Shown: positions 27,671 through 36,209, counted from the stretch's first letter. The stretch is DNA of 41,575 nucleotides from Anaerocolumna sp. (GCA_029239975.1 JARBTX010000030.1:1-41575); one strand, 5' to 3'. Notes: a model not told the origin generated them from the sequence alone. A program made the numbers and translations.

Positions 27671-29461
27671 ATGAAAAAATTAACTATATTTTTAAGACCG
27701 TATAAAAAGTTATTAGTAATTGGTCCACTAGCAAAATTATTAGAAGCGATATTAGAATTGTTTTTACCTTTTTTAATGTCTAAAGTAATTGATAAAGGTG
27801 TAGCAAATGGTGATAAAAGATATGTTATTGTAATGGGTGGAGTTATGTTAATCACGGCTATTGCTGGTATTTGTTTTGCATTAATTTGTCAATATAGTGC
27901 TTCCTTGGTTTCACAAGGGGCAGGAACAGATATCAGAAATGCCATGTTTGAACATATTGGTAAATTATCTAATTCAGAGATTGATAAGTTTGGTTCAGCA
28001 TCCTTAATCAATCGCATCACTAATGATGTGAATCAAGTTCAATTAGCCATTGCAATGTTAATTCGATTAGTAATCAGAGCTCCATTTTTATGTATAGGTG
28101 GACTTATAATGGCATTTATCTTAGATGTTAGATTATCTATCATTATGCTTATTGTCCTACCTATTTTTATTATCATTCTTTCTTTAACTATGAAAAAATC
28201 AGTACCTTTATATAGAGCAGTTCAAAAGAAATTAGATGAAATTGCTTTAATTATCAGAGAGAATTTAAGTGGAGTTAGGGTAATACGTGCATTTGCAAGA
28301 ACAGATTATGAAGAGAAGCGTTTTGGACTTAAAAATAAAGAGTATGCAGACAATGCCATAAAAGTTGGTAAAGTTTCTGCACTTTTAAGCCCCTTAACAA
28401 ATCTTGTTATGAATTTTTCTATTGGTGCTATTATTTGGTATGGTGGTATCAGGGTAAATTATGGCAATCTATCAACCGGAGAGGTCATCGCATTTATCGG
28501 ATATGTAACGCAAATTTTAGCGGCATTAATCGTTATATCAAATCTCGTAGTCATATTTACAAAGGCATTTGCTTCTGCTGGAAGAGTGGTTGAAGTATTA
28601 GAGACTAGGCCTAGCATTGTAAGTTCTTCTTCAAAGAATAACGACTTTAATATGAATCAAAATATCATTAAAACTACTGCTAAAGATGAAAATGAAAGAA
28701 ATGATAACATAATAGAATTTAAGGATGTAGCTTTTTCTTATAAGAACATGGGTACAGTGACCAATGAAACTTATGATATTGAAAGTATTAATATTAGTAT
28801 AAAACGTGGTGAAACAATCGGTATTATTGGTGGTACTGGATCAGGTAAATCAAGTATTATTAACTTAATACCGAGATTTTATGATGTGAATAAAGGTAGT
28901 GTACTGGTGGATGGAGTTAATGTAAAAGAATATGATTTAAATGTCCTTCGTTCAAAAATTGGTATCGTACCTCAACAAGCTGTGTTATTTACTGGAACAA
29001 TAGAAGAAAATCTAAAGTGGGGTAAGGAAGATGCAACGAAAGAGGAAATTTTATTCGCTGCCGAAATATCTCAAGCAGCTGAATTTATTGAAAGATTACC
29101 AGAAAAATATGATACTTTAATTTCAAGAGGTGGTGTCAATGTTTCAGGTGGACAAAGACAACGACTAACCATTGCTAGAGCACTGGTACGTAAACCAGAA
29201 ATTTTAATACTTGATGATAGTTTTAATGCTTTGGATTTTGTTACTGATGCAAAGGTAAGAAAAGGAATAAAGAATTACACCGATGGAATGACAACAATTA
29301 TTGTATCACAAAGAGCAAGCACTATTCGTTATGCTGACAAGATTATTGTAATGAATGAGGGAACTATCGTAGGAATGGGAAAACACGAAGAATTATTAAA
29401 GAACTGTAGTGTGTACCAAGAAATATGTGAATCTCAAGAGCAAAAGAGCGAAGTTAGTTAA
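27671..29461 (+). CDS. ABC exporter half, degenerate ATPase subunit
   Basis: A type IV ABC exporter half-transporter of 596 residues with an N-terminal six-helix domain (about 1-310) and a C-terminal ATPase. A polar insert rich in Asn and Ser (about 318-345) joins them. Walker A GGTGSGKSS starts at 387 with Lys393, and the signature is VSGGQRQR. Two key residues are altered: Asp516 replaces the catalytic glutamate (LILDDSFNALD), and Gln547 replaces the switch histidine (VSQRAST). This marks it as the non-hydrolysing side of a heterodimer such as BmrCD, LmrCD or TM287/288. GAGGT precedes the ATG. The partner gene follows. The pair probably exports drugs, lipids or peptides. Confidence 0.92.
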   Translation: MKKLTIFLRPYKKLLVIGPLAKLLEAILELFLPFLMSKVIDKGVANGDKRYVIVMGGVMLITAIAGICFALICQYSASLVSQGAGTDIRNAMFEHIGKLSNSEIDKFGSASLINRITNDVNQVQLAIAMLIRLVIRAPFLCIGGLIMAFILDVRLSIIMLIVLPIFIIILSLTMKKSVPLYRAVQKKLDEIALIIRENLSGVRVIRAFARTDYEEKRFGLKNKEYADNAIKVGKVSALLSPLTNLVMNFSIGAIIWYGGIRVNYGNLSTGEVIAFIGYVTQILAALIVISNLVVIFTKAFASAGRVVEVLETRPSIVSSSSKNNDFNMNQNIIKTTAKDENERNDNIIEFKDVAFSYKNMGTVTNETYDIESINISIKRGETIGIIGGTGSGKSSIINLIPRFYDVNKGSVLVDGVNVKEYDLNVLRSKIGIVPQQAVLFTGTIEENLKWGKEDATKEEILFAAEISQAAEFIERLPEKYDTLISRGGVNVSGGQRQRLTIARALVRKPEILILDDSFNALDFVTDAKVRKGIKNYTDGMTTIIVSQRASTIRYADKIIVMNEGTIVGMGKHEELLKNCSVYQEICESQEQKSEVS

Positions 29462-29499
29462 GTGCGATGATAATATGATTAGTAATGTTTCTATAAAAT

Positions 29500-29548
29500 G
29501 GAGAAAAGTATGAAAAGTCATGATTTTTCATACGGTAAATTGTGCTGA
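29500..29548 (+). CDS. Putative 12-codon leader peptide between ABC exporter genes
   Basis: ATG 29510 opens a 12-codon frame (MKSHDFSYGKLC, stop 29546-29548) with GGAG at 29500-29503, 6 bases before it. The feature span includes this ribosome site. The first codons form the left arm and the middle codons the right arm of a 9-base-pair hairpin (GTATGAAAA 29508-29516, TTTTCATAC 29525-29533). It ends 40 bases before the next gene. The layout resembles translation-coupled leader peptides of drug exporters such as bmrB, but a chance short frame is quite possible. Confidence 0.4.
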
Positions 29549-29588
29549 CGCTGGGATTCACAGTGTTTCGGCAGCCTGGAGGATTAAT

Positions 29589-31322
29589 ATGAAAAAATCA
29601 ACAATCAAGCGAATATGGGGTTATGTTGGTAAATATAAGATGCAATTAATATGTGTATTTATCTTCGCTATATTAGGAAATACCTTAACGATACTTAGCC
29701 CAATTTTAGTTGGAAATGCAATTGATAAAATGATTGGTTTGGGTCAAGTTGATTTTAAGGAATTAATTCGGATTATTACTTTGTTACTTATTATTTATAT
29801 ATTTAGTAGTTTGTTTGGGTGGTTAATGTCAGTTGTTAGTAATGTAGCGGCAAACAGTACGATTCATGATATAAGAAAAGAAGCCTTTGAGAAATTAAAC
29901 TCATTGCCATTAAAATATTTTGATAATCACCCTCATGGCGATATAATCAGTAGATTAACCAATGATATCGATGCTATTTCAGACGGGTTATTTCAAGGTA
30001 TTACTCAAATCATGTCTGCAATAGTAATAATATTGGGCTGTTTTGTCTTTATGTTAACCATTAGCCCTATAATAACAGTAGTAGTAGTCCTTATAACACC
30101 TTTATGTTTTTTGATAGCATCATATATCGCGAAACGTTCTAAAATCATGTTTTTAGAACAGTCAAAGACTGTTGGAGAATTAAATGGATATGTAGAAGAG
30201 ATGATAGGAAATCAAAAAATTGTAAAAGCTTTTGGTTTTGAAGAGAAATCTTTGGAGCGTTTTAAAGAGATTAATGGAAGGTTATACAAGGCTGGTCAGA
30301 AAGCACAATGGTATTCATCCTTAACGAACCCAACGACTCGTTTTATAAATAATATAGCTTATGTTTCCGTTACCGTTATTGGTGGATTTTTAAGTATTGC
30401 TGGTAGTCTATCTATTGGTAATATAGCAAGTTTTTTAACCTATTCAAACCAATTTGCAAAGCCAATTAACGAGATCACATCCATTACATCCCAAATACAA
30501 TCTGCATTTGCATCTGCTGAGAGAATATTTGCATTAATAGATGAGAAAAATGAAAAGCCAGTAGTATTACCTAATATTAAATTTAATGACTGCGAAGGAA
30601 GAGTTACATTTGAACATGTAAACTTTTCATATAAGCCAGAGATTCCATTAATTAAGGACTTGAATTTAAACGTAAATAAAGGAAATATGATAGCAATTGT
30701 TGGACCAACTGGGTCAGGTAAGACAACTTTGGTAAATTTACTTATGCGTTTTTATGATGTTAGAAGCGGAAAGTTAGAAATCGATGGTAATGATATTTAT
30801 CATATTGAACGTAATGAATTACGAAAATCGATTGGCATGGTATTACAAGAAAGTTGGTTATTTACTGGTACAATTGCTGAAAATATTGCATATGGAAGAC
30901 CAGATGCTACAAGAGATGAGATTATAACTGCTGCAAAAGAAGCAAAAGCTCACGGGTTTATCATTCGTTTACCAGAAGGTTATGATACAAAAATCTCAGA
31001 AGATGGAGCTAACTTATCGATAGGTCAAAAACAATTGTTAACCATAGCAAGAGTTATGTTAATTGATCCACCTATGCTTATTTTAGACGAGGCTACAAGT
31101 AGCATTGATACAAGAACAGAAATCAATATTCAAAAAGCGTTTCAGAAGATGATGAAAGGCAGAACCAGTTTTGTTATTGCACATAGGCTTTCTACTATTC
31201 AAGAAGCAGACATTATATTAGTTTTACAACAAGGTGATATTGTTGAACAAGGTAATCATAAGGAATTATTGGAAAAGAAAGGTTTTTATTATAACTTATA
31301 CACAAGCCAATTTACTGTTTAA
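29589..31322 (+). CDS. ABC exporter half, catalytic ATPase subunit
   Basis: The partner half-transporter, 577 residues: six-helix membrane domain (about 1-310) and ATPase. Walker A is GPTGSGKTT. Walker B LILDEATSSID has catalytic Glu501. Switch His532 lies in IAHRLST. The signature is LSIGQ (476-480), off the canonical LSGGQ. The degenerate ATP site would be built from the first subunit's Asp516/Gln547 and this LSIGQ. The good site combines Glu501/His532 with the first subunit's SGGQ. ATG 29589 with GGAGG upstream is preferred. An in-frame ATG at 29520 would add 23 unrelated residues from the leader region and has no ribosome site of its own. The gap to the first subunit is 127 bases. Confidence 0.92.
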   Translation: MKKSTIKRIWGYVGKYKMQLICVFIFAILGNTLTILSPILVGNAIDKMIGLGQVDFKELIRIITLLLIIYIFSSLFGWLMSVVSNVAANSTIHDIRKEAFEKLNSLPLKYFDNHPHGDIISRLTNDIDAISDGLFQGITQIMSAIVIILGCFVFMLTISPIITVVVVLITPLCFLIASYIAKRSKIMFLEQSKTVGELNGYVEEMIGNQKIVKAFGFEEKSLERFKEINGRLYKAGQKAQWYSSLTNPTTRFINNIAYVSVTVIGGFLSIAGSLSIGNIASFLTYSNQFAKPINEITSITSQIQSAFASAERIFALIDEKNEKPVVLPNIKFNDCEGRVTFEHVNFSYKPEIPLIKDLNLNVNKGNMIAIVGPTGSGKTTLVNLLMRFYDVRSGKLEIDGNDIYHIERNELRKSIGMVLQESWLFTGTIAENIAYGRPDATRDEIITAAKEAKAHGFIIRLPEGYDTKISEDGANLSIGQKQLLTIARVMLIDPPMLILDEATSSIDTRTEINIQKAFQKMMKGRTSFVIAHRLSTIQEADIILVLQQGDIVEQGNHKELLEKKGFYYNLYTSQFTV

Positions 31323-31381
31323 TAGTTTTGAAATAGATTTGACACAGGAATAACATAAATATTCTTTATCTTAAGCTTGGA

Positions 31382-31427
31382 ATATTTTTCATACTTGTCT
31401 CGTAAATATAACTGTTATGAAAAATAT
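31382..31427. promoter_or_regulatory. Inverted repeat upstream of the L,D-transpeptidase
   Basis: ATATTTTTCATA (31382-31393) and TATGAAAAATAT (31416-31427) are perfect 12-base arms around 22 bases. TTGACA at 31339-31344 lies upstream, with TATTCT 15 bases after it, so a promoter may sit just before. The arms may be an operator, or a weak stem that ends the ABC operon. Confidence 0.4.
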
Positions 31428-31450
31428 GAATAAAGAATAAGGAGTAAATG

Positions 31451-33121
31451 ATGAATCGAAACATAAAAATAAGCAAGACACAACTAATCCGAATACTATT
31501 GTTTAGTTGCTTGTTTCTTAGCGTTTTCGTTGTGACTTTTAAAGTTTCTGCAAAAGAAAAATACCCTTATTACATTAAGGTAAATAAATTGCAAAATTGT
31601 GTAACTATCTACAAAGCAGATGAAAATGGGAAGTATACGGTACCAGTGAAAGCAATGGCATGTTCTACTGGACCTGCGACACCACTAGGAACCTATAATA
31701 CATTAGTGAAATACCGATGGAAATTACTGATGGGTGACGTATGGGGGCAATATTCAACACGGATTGTGAAAGGCATCTTATTTCATTCCGTATGGTATTA
31801 TAAAATGGACCCATCTACTTTATCTACAACTCAATACAATAAATTAGGATCTAGTGCGTCACATGGTTGTATACGATTATCTGTGGTTGATGCAAAATGG
31901 ATATATGATAATTGTGGAGTTGGAACTACTGTTGAAATTTACAATGATAAGGATCCTGGTCCTTTAGGAAAACCAGAATCAATCAAAATACCAGCTGGAG
32001 TCGGTTGGGATCCAACTGACCCAAGTAAAGATAATCCTTATAATAGTAAATCACCTTTTATCCATGGTGCTAAAAGTCAGACTATTACTTGGGGTACAAA
32101 AATTGATTTACTTAAAGGTGTAAAAGCCATTTCATCTACTGGAATGGATATTACAGCGAAGATAAAAGTAGAAGGTAATGTAGATATTTATACTGCAGGA
32201 AAATATAAGATAAAATATGAAATAACAGATGCTATAGGAAGAACTGCAACAAAATCCATCACAGTTGTAGTAAAGGAATCAAAAGAAAAACCTACTTTTA
32301 AAGGTGTTACCGATCGTTATATCGATGAAGATACTGTTGTTGATAAGGATTTTGCTCTAGAAGGGGTATCCGCTTATTTAGCAACCATGAAACTTTCAAG
32401 TAAAGACATAGTTGTTAAAATCACAGAAGAAGCAGAAAACACTTACAAAGTTGAGTATTCAATCACAGCAGGAAATAAATTAACTGGCACAGCGACAGCT
32501 ACATTCTTAATTGATAATACAGCTCCTGTCTTAACAGGTGTTAATCACAGAGAATTAACTTATAATCAATTAACTGCAAGTACAGATGCTCTTAAAAAAT
32601 ACGCATTAAAAGGGGTTAACGTAGCAGACGATCATACCAAATTATCTACTTCAGACATTAAAGTATCTATAAAGGCAAAAGAAGATTATGCTTATTATGT
32701 TACCTATAAGGTTGAAGATAAAGCCGGTAATGTGACAAGTGAAACAGTACAATTTACCTACTTTGAATCTTCAAGAATTGATGGCGTATCAAATCATATA
32801 AGATTACCATATGGTACACTTGTTACGAAAGACTTTGTGAAAGAAGGAGTCACCGCTACCAATAGCTTAGGTGAAGATATTACAGACACTTTGACTATTA
32901 AATTAAGTAGTTATGCGGGAGAAGAGTATAAAGTCACCTATTCTGTTACAAATGACAGTGGTCAAGTAATATCAATCGTTTGTTATTACACTGTATCCTT
33001 AGAACCAACAGACAGTGATGATATGGTTGTTGAATCTAGTAACAACGATGATAATTCAGATAATGTAAATGAAAGTAATACAGATGAAGAAATCGAATCC
33101 AATGTTGATGATTTAGAATAA
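31451..33121 (+). CDS. Secreted L,D-transpeptidase (YkuD) with C-terminal Ig-like domains
   Basis: A cell-wall enzyme of 556 residues that should form 3-3 peptidoglycan cross-links or attach proteins. The signal peptide ends near residue 34 (FKVSA). The YkuD domain spans about 35-170, with catalytic Cys140 and His138 in SHGCIRLS and an upstream His in LFHSVWYY. Then come repeated Ig-like modules of about 80 residues (about 205-275, 280-355, 360-430, 435-515) with motifs such as AGKYKIKYEITDAIGRTATK, typical of bacterial Ig_3/DUF5011 domains. An acidic Asn/Asp/Ser-rich tail of about 35 residues closes it. Of two adjacent ATGs, 31451 is 6 bases from GGAG and is preferred over 31448. It has no LPXTG sorting motif or SLH domain. 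Confidence 0.9.
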   Translation: MNRNIKISKTQLIRILLFSCLFLSVFVVTFKVSAKEKYPYYIKVNKLQNCVTIYKADENGKYTVPVKAMACSTGPATPLGTYNTLVKYRWKLLMGDVWGQYSTRIVKGILFHSVWYYKMDPSTLSTTQYNKLGSSASHGCIRLSVVDAKWIYDNCGVGTTVEIYNDKDPGPLGKPESIKIPAGVGWDPTDPSKDNPYNSKSPFIHGAKSQTITWGTKIDLLKGVKAISSTGMDITAKIKVEGNVDIYTAGKYKIKYEITDAIGRTATKSITVVVKESKEKPTFKGVTDRYIDEDTVVDKDFALEGVSAYLATMKLSSKDIVVKITEEAENTYKVEYSITAGNKLTGTATATFLIDNTAPVLTGVNHRELTYNQLTASTDALKKYALKGVNVADDHTKLSTSDIKVSIKAKEDYAYYVTYKVEDKAGNVTSETVQFTYFESSRIDGVSNHIRLPYGTLVTKDFVKEGVTATNSLGEDITDTLTIKLSSYAGEEYKVTYSVTNDSGQVISIVCYYTVSLEPTDSDDMVVESSNNDDNSDNVNESNTDEEIESNVDDLE

Positions 33122-33140
33122 TAAAGTTAATAGTTAATTT

Positions 33141-33186
33141 ATGGGGTTGTTACAATATAGCAAAATGCTATTGGTAACAGCCCCAT
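33141..33186. terminator. Bidirectional terminator between L,D-transpeptidase and alanine racemase
   Basis: ATGGGGTTGTTACAATATAGC (33141-33161) pairs with GCTATTGGTAACAGCCCCAT (33167-33186) with a bulge and one G-U, around AAAAT. It lies between two convergent stop codons. Confidence 0.8.
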
Positions 33187-33191
33187 CATTA

Positions 33192-34355
33192 TTATTCATC
33201 CAAATAAATGTGTTCTAATCTATCTCCTAAACATGCAATTAATTCGTTTGTAATTGTATTACATTTTGCTGCAATCTCTTCAGCAGTAATTATTTCATTT
33301 CCATCTTGACCTAATAAGGTAACGATATCACCTATTTTAACATTGTGTATATGAGTGATATCTATAATTATTTGATCCATGCAGATGTCACCAATGATTG
33401 GAGCTTTTACACCATTTACGATAACATGTCCATTAGATAAGTTTCTTGGGATACCGTCTGCATAGCCAATGGAGATAACAGAGATACGCATAGTATCAGT
33501 TGAGACAAAATTACGATTATATCCTACAGGATCGCCTTTTAGTATTGATTTAATTATCACAATTCTAGCTTTAATAGATAAGATAGGATTTAATGAAATC
33601 TTTAATTTGGTTGTTTCGTTTTCCTTACTAAAAACCCCATGTAGTAATATACCACATCTAACCGCATCACATTGATTAGTGGGATAATTTAATATTCCAT
33701 AACTACTTTGAATATGCAATTTTCCAGGGTTATATCCATATGATTTTAAGTGATTAATCACATGGTAAAAATTATTAATCTGTAATTGTGTATATGCAAT
33801 ATCAGATGGATCAAGACTATTTGAGACGCAAAGATGTGTATAGGAACCTTGTATTATCAGATTGTTACATTGGTATATTCGTTCGATATCTAAAAGATTT
33901 GAACTTAGTTCACCTAAACGATGCATACCGGTATCTATTTTTATGTGAACTTTTATTTGTTTTCCATAGGAATCCAGTAATTTTGCATATTCATAATCTA
34001 TCACAGTTTGTGTTAGATCAAAATCTATTAATAAATCAAAATCAAAAGGGTGAGTATATCCAAAGATAAGAATTTCACCTTTAATATCATGTTTTCTTAG
34101 ATTTATAGCTTCAACGACCGTAGCAACCGCAAAGTTATTAATACCATTCTCATTTAATACTTTTGAAAATGTGATATCACCAATACTATAGGCATTTGCT
34201 TTAATTACAGCTATTATTTCACAATTATTTGGTAGTAAAGATTTTAGAGATTTAATATTACATTTTAGATGTTTTAAATTGATTTCTACCCAAGCTCTGC
34301 CTTTGGTGTAGTAAGTAACATTATCAACTACTTTATTATCTATGGTTTGATACAT
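33192..34355 (-). CDS. alr: Alanine racemase
   Basis: A PLP enzyme that makes D-alanine for peptidoglycan, 387 residues from ATG 34355. That start has AAAGG about 8 bases upstream; the longer frame to 34394 has only a weak site. The PLP lysine is Lys52 in VIKANAY. The catalytic tyrosine lies in ISIGYADGIPR. Further family residues are in KIDTGMHRLG and GDICMDQIIIDIT. An unusual feature is the Ser-Ile-Gly-Asp that follows KANAY, where most alanine racemases have Gly-His-Gly. A VanT-like serine racemase activity cannot be excluded, but the membrane domain of VanT is absent. It is monocistronic between hairpins. Confidence 0.9.
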   Translation of the reverse strand: MYQTIDNKVVDNVTYYTKGRAWVEINLKHLKCNIKSLKSLLPNNCEIIAVIKANAYSIGDITFSKVLNENGINNFAVATVVEAINLRKHDIKGEILIFGYTHPFDFDLLIDFDLTQTVIDYEYAKLLDSYGKQIKVHIKIDTGMHRLGELSSNLLDIERIYQCNNLIIQGSYTHLCVSNSLDPSDIAYTQLQINNFYHVINHLKSYGYNPGKLHIQSSYGILNYPTNQCDAVRCGILLHGVFSKENETTKLKISLNPILSIKARIVIIKSILKGDPVGYNRNFVSTDTMRISVISIGYADGIPRNLSNGHVIVNGVKAPIIGDICMDQIIIDITHIHNVKIGDIVTLLGQDGNEIITAEEIAAKCNTITNELIACLGDRLEHIYLDE

Positions 34356-34452
34356 TAGGATACCTTTCTTATTAACATTTATATAGTTATCCATAATATA
34401 TCCAAGCAGATTTTATCTGATACGGGAAATTAATATAAAAAGGAATATAGAA

Positions 34453-34488
34453 AGATGTAAGAATAGATGTAAGAATAGATGTAAGAAT
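34453..34488 (+). repeat. Three exact copies of a 12-nt repeat
   Basis: AGATGTAAGAAT occurs three times head to tail at 34453-34464, 34465-34476 and 34477-34488, about 100 bases upstream of the alanine racemase start. Role unknown. This kind of repeat is prone to slippage and copy-number change. Confidence 0.8.
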
Positions 34489-34582
34489 GTTATAGATAGT
34501 AAATTATTTATTTTAGATAAACCTAGTTCTGACTAGTCGTCAAAATAATAAAAGAGTATAAAAATATATGTATTAGTATGGT

Positions 34583-34641
34583 TGCCTGTCTATAACGAAA
34601 AGAGAATCTGAAGTCGAATCTCTTTACGTTATAGACAGGCA
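34583..34641. terminator. Long hairpin after the 91-residue gene
   Basis: TGCCTGTCTATAACG (34583-34597) pairs perfectly with 34627-34641. AAAGAGA then pairs with TCTCTTT inside, giving about 22 base pairs. It begins 6 bases after the stop codon of the minus-strand gene. Neither side has a strong T-run, so it may be a processing or stabilising stem. Confidence 0.6.
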
Positions 34642-34646
34642 TTATC

Positions 34647-34919
34647 TTATCTCTTTGCAAGCATTTTTTTAATTACTTCTAGTTTTTGTTTGTCCGCTGG
34701 TGACATATCCTTCGTTAATATTGTTACTAATAAATCAGTTTCATCTTGGGTAAATGTTAAGCCAAGTGCTTTCATCTTTGCATTTGCTTTAATCATTAAA
34801 GGTAAAGCCTTATCAGCAGATTTACCCTCAGCTTCATTTGCTAAATCCACTAAAATAGCAAGTTTTCTTGCATCAATATTTTTCATTGCAGGGTGATTAA
34901 TCCATTCTAAATCTTTCAT
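34647..34919 (-). CDS. Hypothetical protein, 90 residues
   Basis: I do not recognise a named family. The product starts MKDLEWINHPAMKNIDARKL at ATG 34919, which has GGAG 6 bases upstream. A start at 34937 lacks one. It is soluble, mostly helical and lysine-rich at the end. Its C-terminal stretch LTKDMSPADKQKLEVIKKM resembles the C-terminus LLTPEQKSTFDNINLMF of the gene directly upstream on the same strand, so the two may be related or bind alike. The gap to that gene is 56 bases, which suggests one operon. Confidence 0.75.
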   Translation of the reverse strand: MKDLEWINHPAMKNIDARKLAILVDLANEAEGKSADKALPLMIKANAKMKALGLTFTQDETDLLVTILTKDMSPADKQKLEVIKKMLAKR

Positions 34920-34975
34920 ATTAACTCCTATCTGCATACATCAGCATGCGTTTATTCTAGGGTATAACCCATTTT

Positions 34976-35512
34976 TTATTCATACTGCATCGTATTAAAC
35001 ATTAGGTTTATGTTATCGAATGTACTTTTTTGTTCTGGGGTTAATAGTGATGATAATATTTCCATCATATTCGAGTTGCCACCCATACCGAACATACCTC
35101 CTGATGTATTTGTGCTATTTGAGTTATCCTGATTGTCTGAATAATCAGACTGAGAAGCCATAGTTTGAGTTAAAGTAACATATGTATCATATAGATTTTT
35201 AGCTTTAATCATATTTAATATCATATCAACTAAATCCCGTTCCCTATCATAGCAGACTTCTCGGACGTTAGTTAACAATGCTTCTAAATCAATGGACTGT
35301 TTTCGGAGGCTAAATGTAGTAACAGTATCTCGTTGACGTAGAGATTGAAAGGAATCCCATACTTCACCCATTTTTATAATGAGATCTAAGGACTGTTGAG
35401 AATCGCTATCTAGATAAGGGAAAGCTGCTTTAACAATGTCAAGCGTATGGCTTATTAAATTGCTACTTCGGTTTTTATTGGTAGCATTATTCAATCCGTC
35501 ATTGGTATCCAT
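34976..35512 (-). CDS. Hypothetical protein, 178 residues
   Basis: I do not recognise a named family. A likely soluble, helical protein with no signal peptide or membrane segment. Residues 17-112 look like a helical bundle. Residues 118-150 are a low-complexity linker rich in Asn, Ser and Gly, with a GGMFGMGGNSN patch. Residues 151-178 form a short C-terminal helix, MMEILSSLLTPEQKSTFD. GGAG lies 6 bases before the ATG. It heads a two-gene unit with the 90-residue gene. The modular layout suggests an adaptor or regulatory partner, which is only a guess. Confidence 0.75.
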   Translation of the reverse strand: MDTNDGLNNATNKNRSSNLISHTLDIVKAAFPYLDSDSQQSLDLIIKMGEVWDSFQSLRQRDTVTTFSLRKQSIDLEALLTNVREVCYDRERDLVDMILNMIKAKNLYDTYVTLTQTMASQSDYSDNQDNSNSTNTSGGMFGMGGNSNMMEILSSLLTPEQKSTFDNINLMFNTMQYE

Positions 35513-35594
35513 GGCTTCTCCAATTCTGCTTTATCATTATACTATATTCATGGAAGGGAAAAATATTACTATTACAGGAGAGTTAAGAGATAGT

Positions 35595-35675
35595 TAAAGG
35601 GGCTTTATAAAATAGCTTTAAACTATACTTAATCCAAAGTAAAGTTTTTGTAGCTATTTTGTTAAAGCCCCTTTA
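35595..35675. terminator. Long hairpin after luxS
   Basis: AAAGGGGCTTTATAAAATAGCT (35596-35617) pairs with AGCTATTTTGTTAAAGCCCCTTT (about 35652-35674) with small bulges. The loop is about 34 bases. It begins 5 bases after the luxS stop codon. The A/T-rich ends suit termination on both strands. Confidence 0.7.
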
Positions 35676-35679
35676 ATAT

Positions 35680-36159
35680 TTAGTTCGGATAGATTAGATG
35701 TGTATCAGAAATATGATATAGAATATCTTCTAAAAATTTGTTTGCTAAATATTTAGCCATGTTTAAATTCATATCTAAATAATTACCGCAATTGATTGCA
35801 GTGGCACCAGGTACTTCACCTTCAAAATCACGAATAAATTCAAACATAGAAGTTAATAATGGAATAATATCCTTGGATTCATAATCACCAGCTAAGATAA
35901 GATAAAATCCAGTTCGACAACCCATTGGTCCAAAATAGATTGTTTTGTTTGCATATTCATCATGATTTCTAAGATAAGTTGCTGCTAAATGTTCTATAGT
36001 ATGAATTTCAGCTGTATTCATAACAGGTTCAAAATTAGGCTGTGTCATACGAATATCAAAAGTGGTAAGAATTTCAGCCCCAGCAGTATCTTTTCTAGAT
36101 ACATAAACACCTCTTAATAATTTCATATGATCAATAGTAAAACTAGCTATTTGTTTCAT
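35680..36159 (-). CDS. luxS: S-ribosylhomocysteine lyase (AI-2 synthesis)
   Basis: This enzyme splits S-ribosylhomocysteine into homocysteine and DPD, the precursor of autoinducer-2. It serves both the methyl cycle and signalling. The 159 residues are normal length. Metal ligands are His53 and His57 in HTIEH and Cys124 in NCGNY. Catalytic residues are Glu56 and Cys81 in GPMGCRTGFY. AGGAGG precedes the ATG. No pfs (nucleosidase), metH or cysteine gene is adjacent, so it stands alone. Confidence 0.97.
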   Translation of the reverse strand: MKQIASFTIDHMKLLRGVYVSRKDTAGAEILTTFDIRMTQPNFEPVMNTAEIHTIEHLAATYLRNHDEYANKTIYFGPMGCRTGFYLILAGDYESKDIIPLLTSMFEFIRDFEGEVPGATAINCGNYLDMNLNMAKYLANKFLEDILYHISDTHLIYPN

Positions 36160-36209
36160 AAGTCCTCCTAGTATATAAATGTTTTATCATCGTTTTCCTT
36201 ACTAGTGTT

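Noticed and set aside
27487..27855. 122-codon minus-strand frame in the dedA/ABC control region
   Set aside because: It overlaps the promoter and the start of the ABC gene on the other strand and has no ribosome site. Its hydrophobic content mirrors the A/T-rich antisense.
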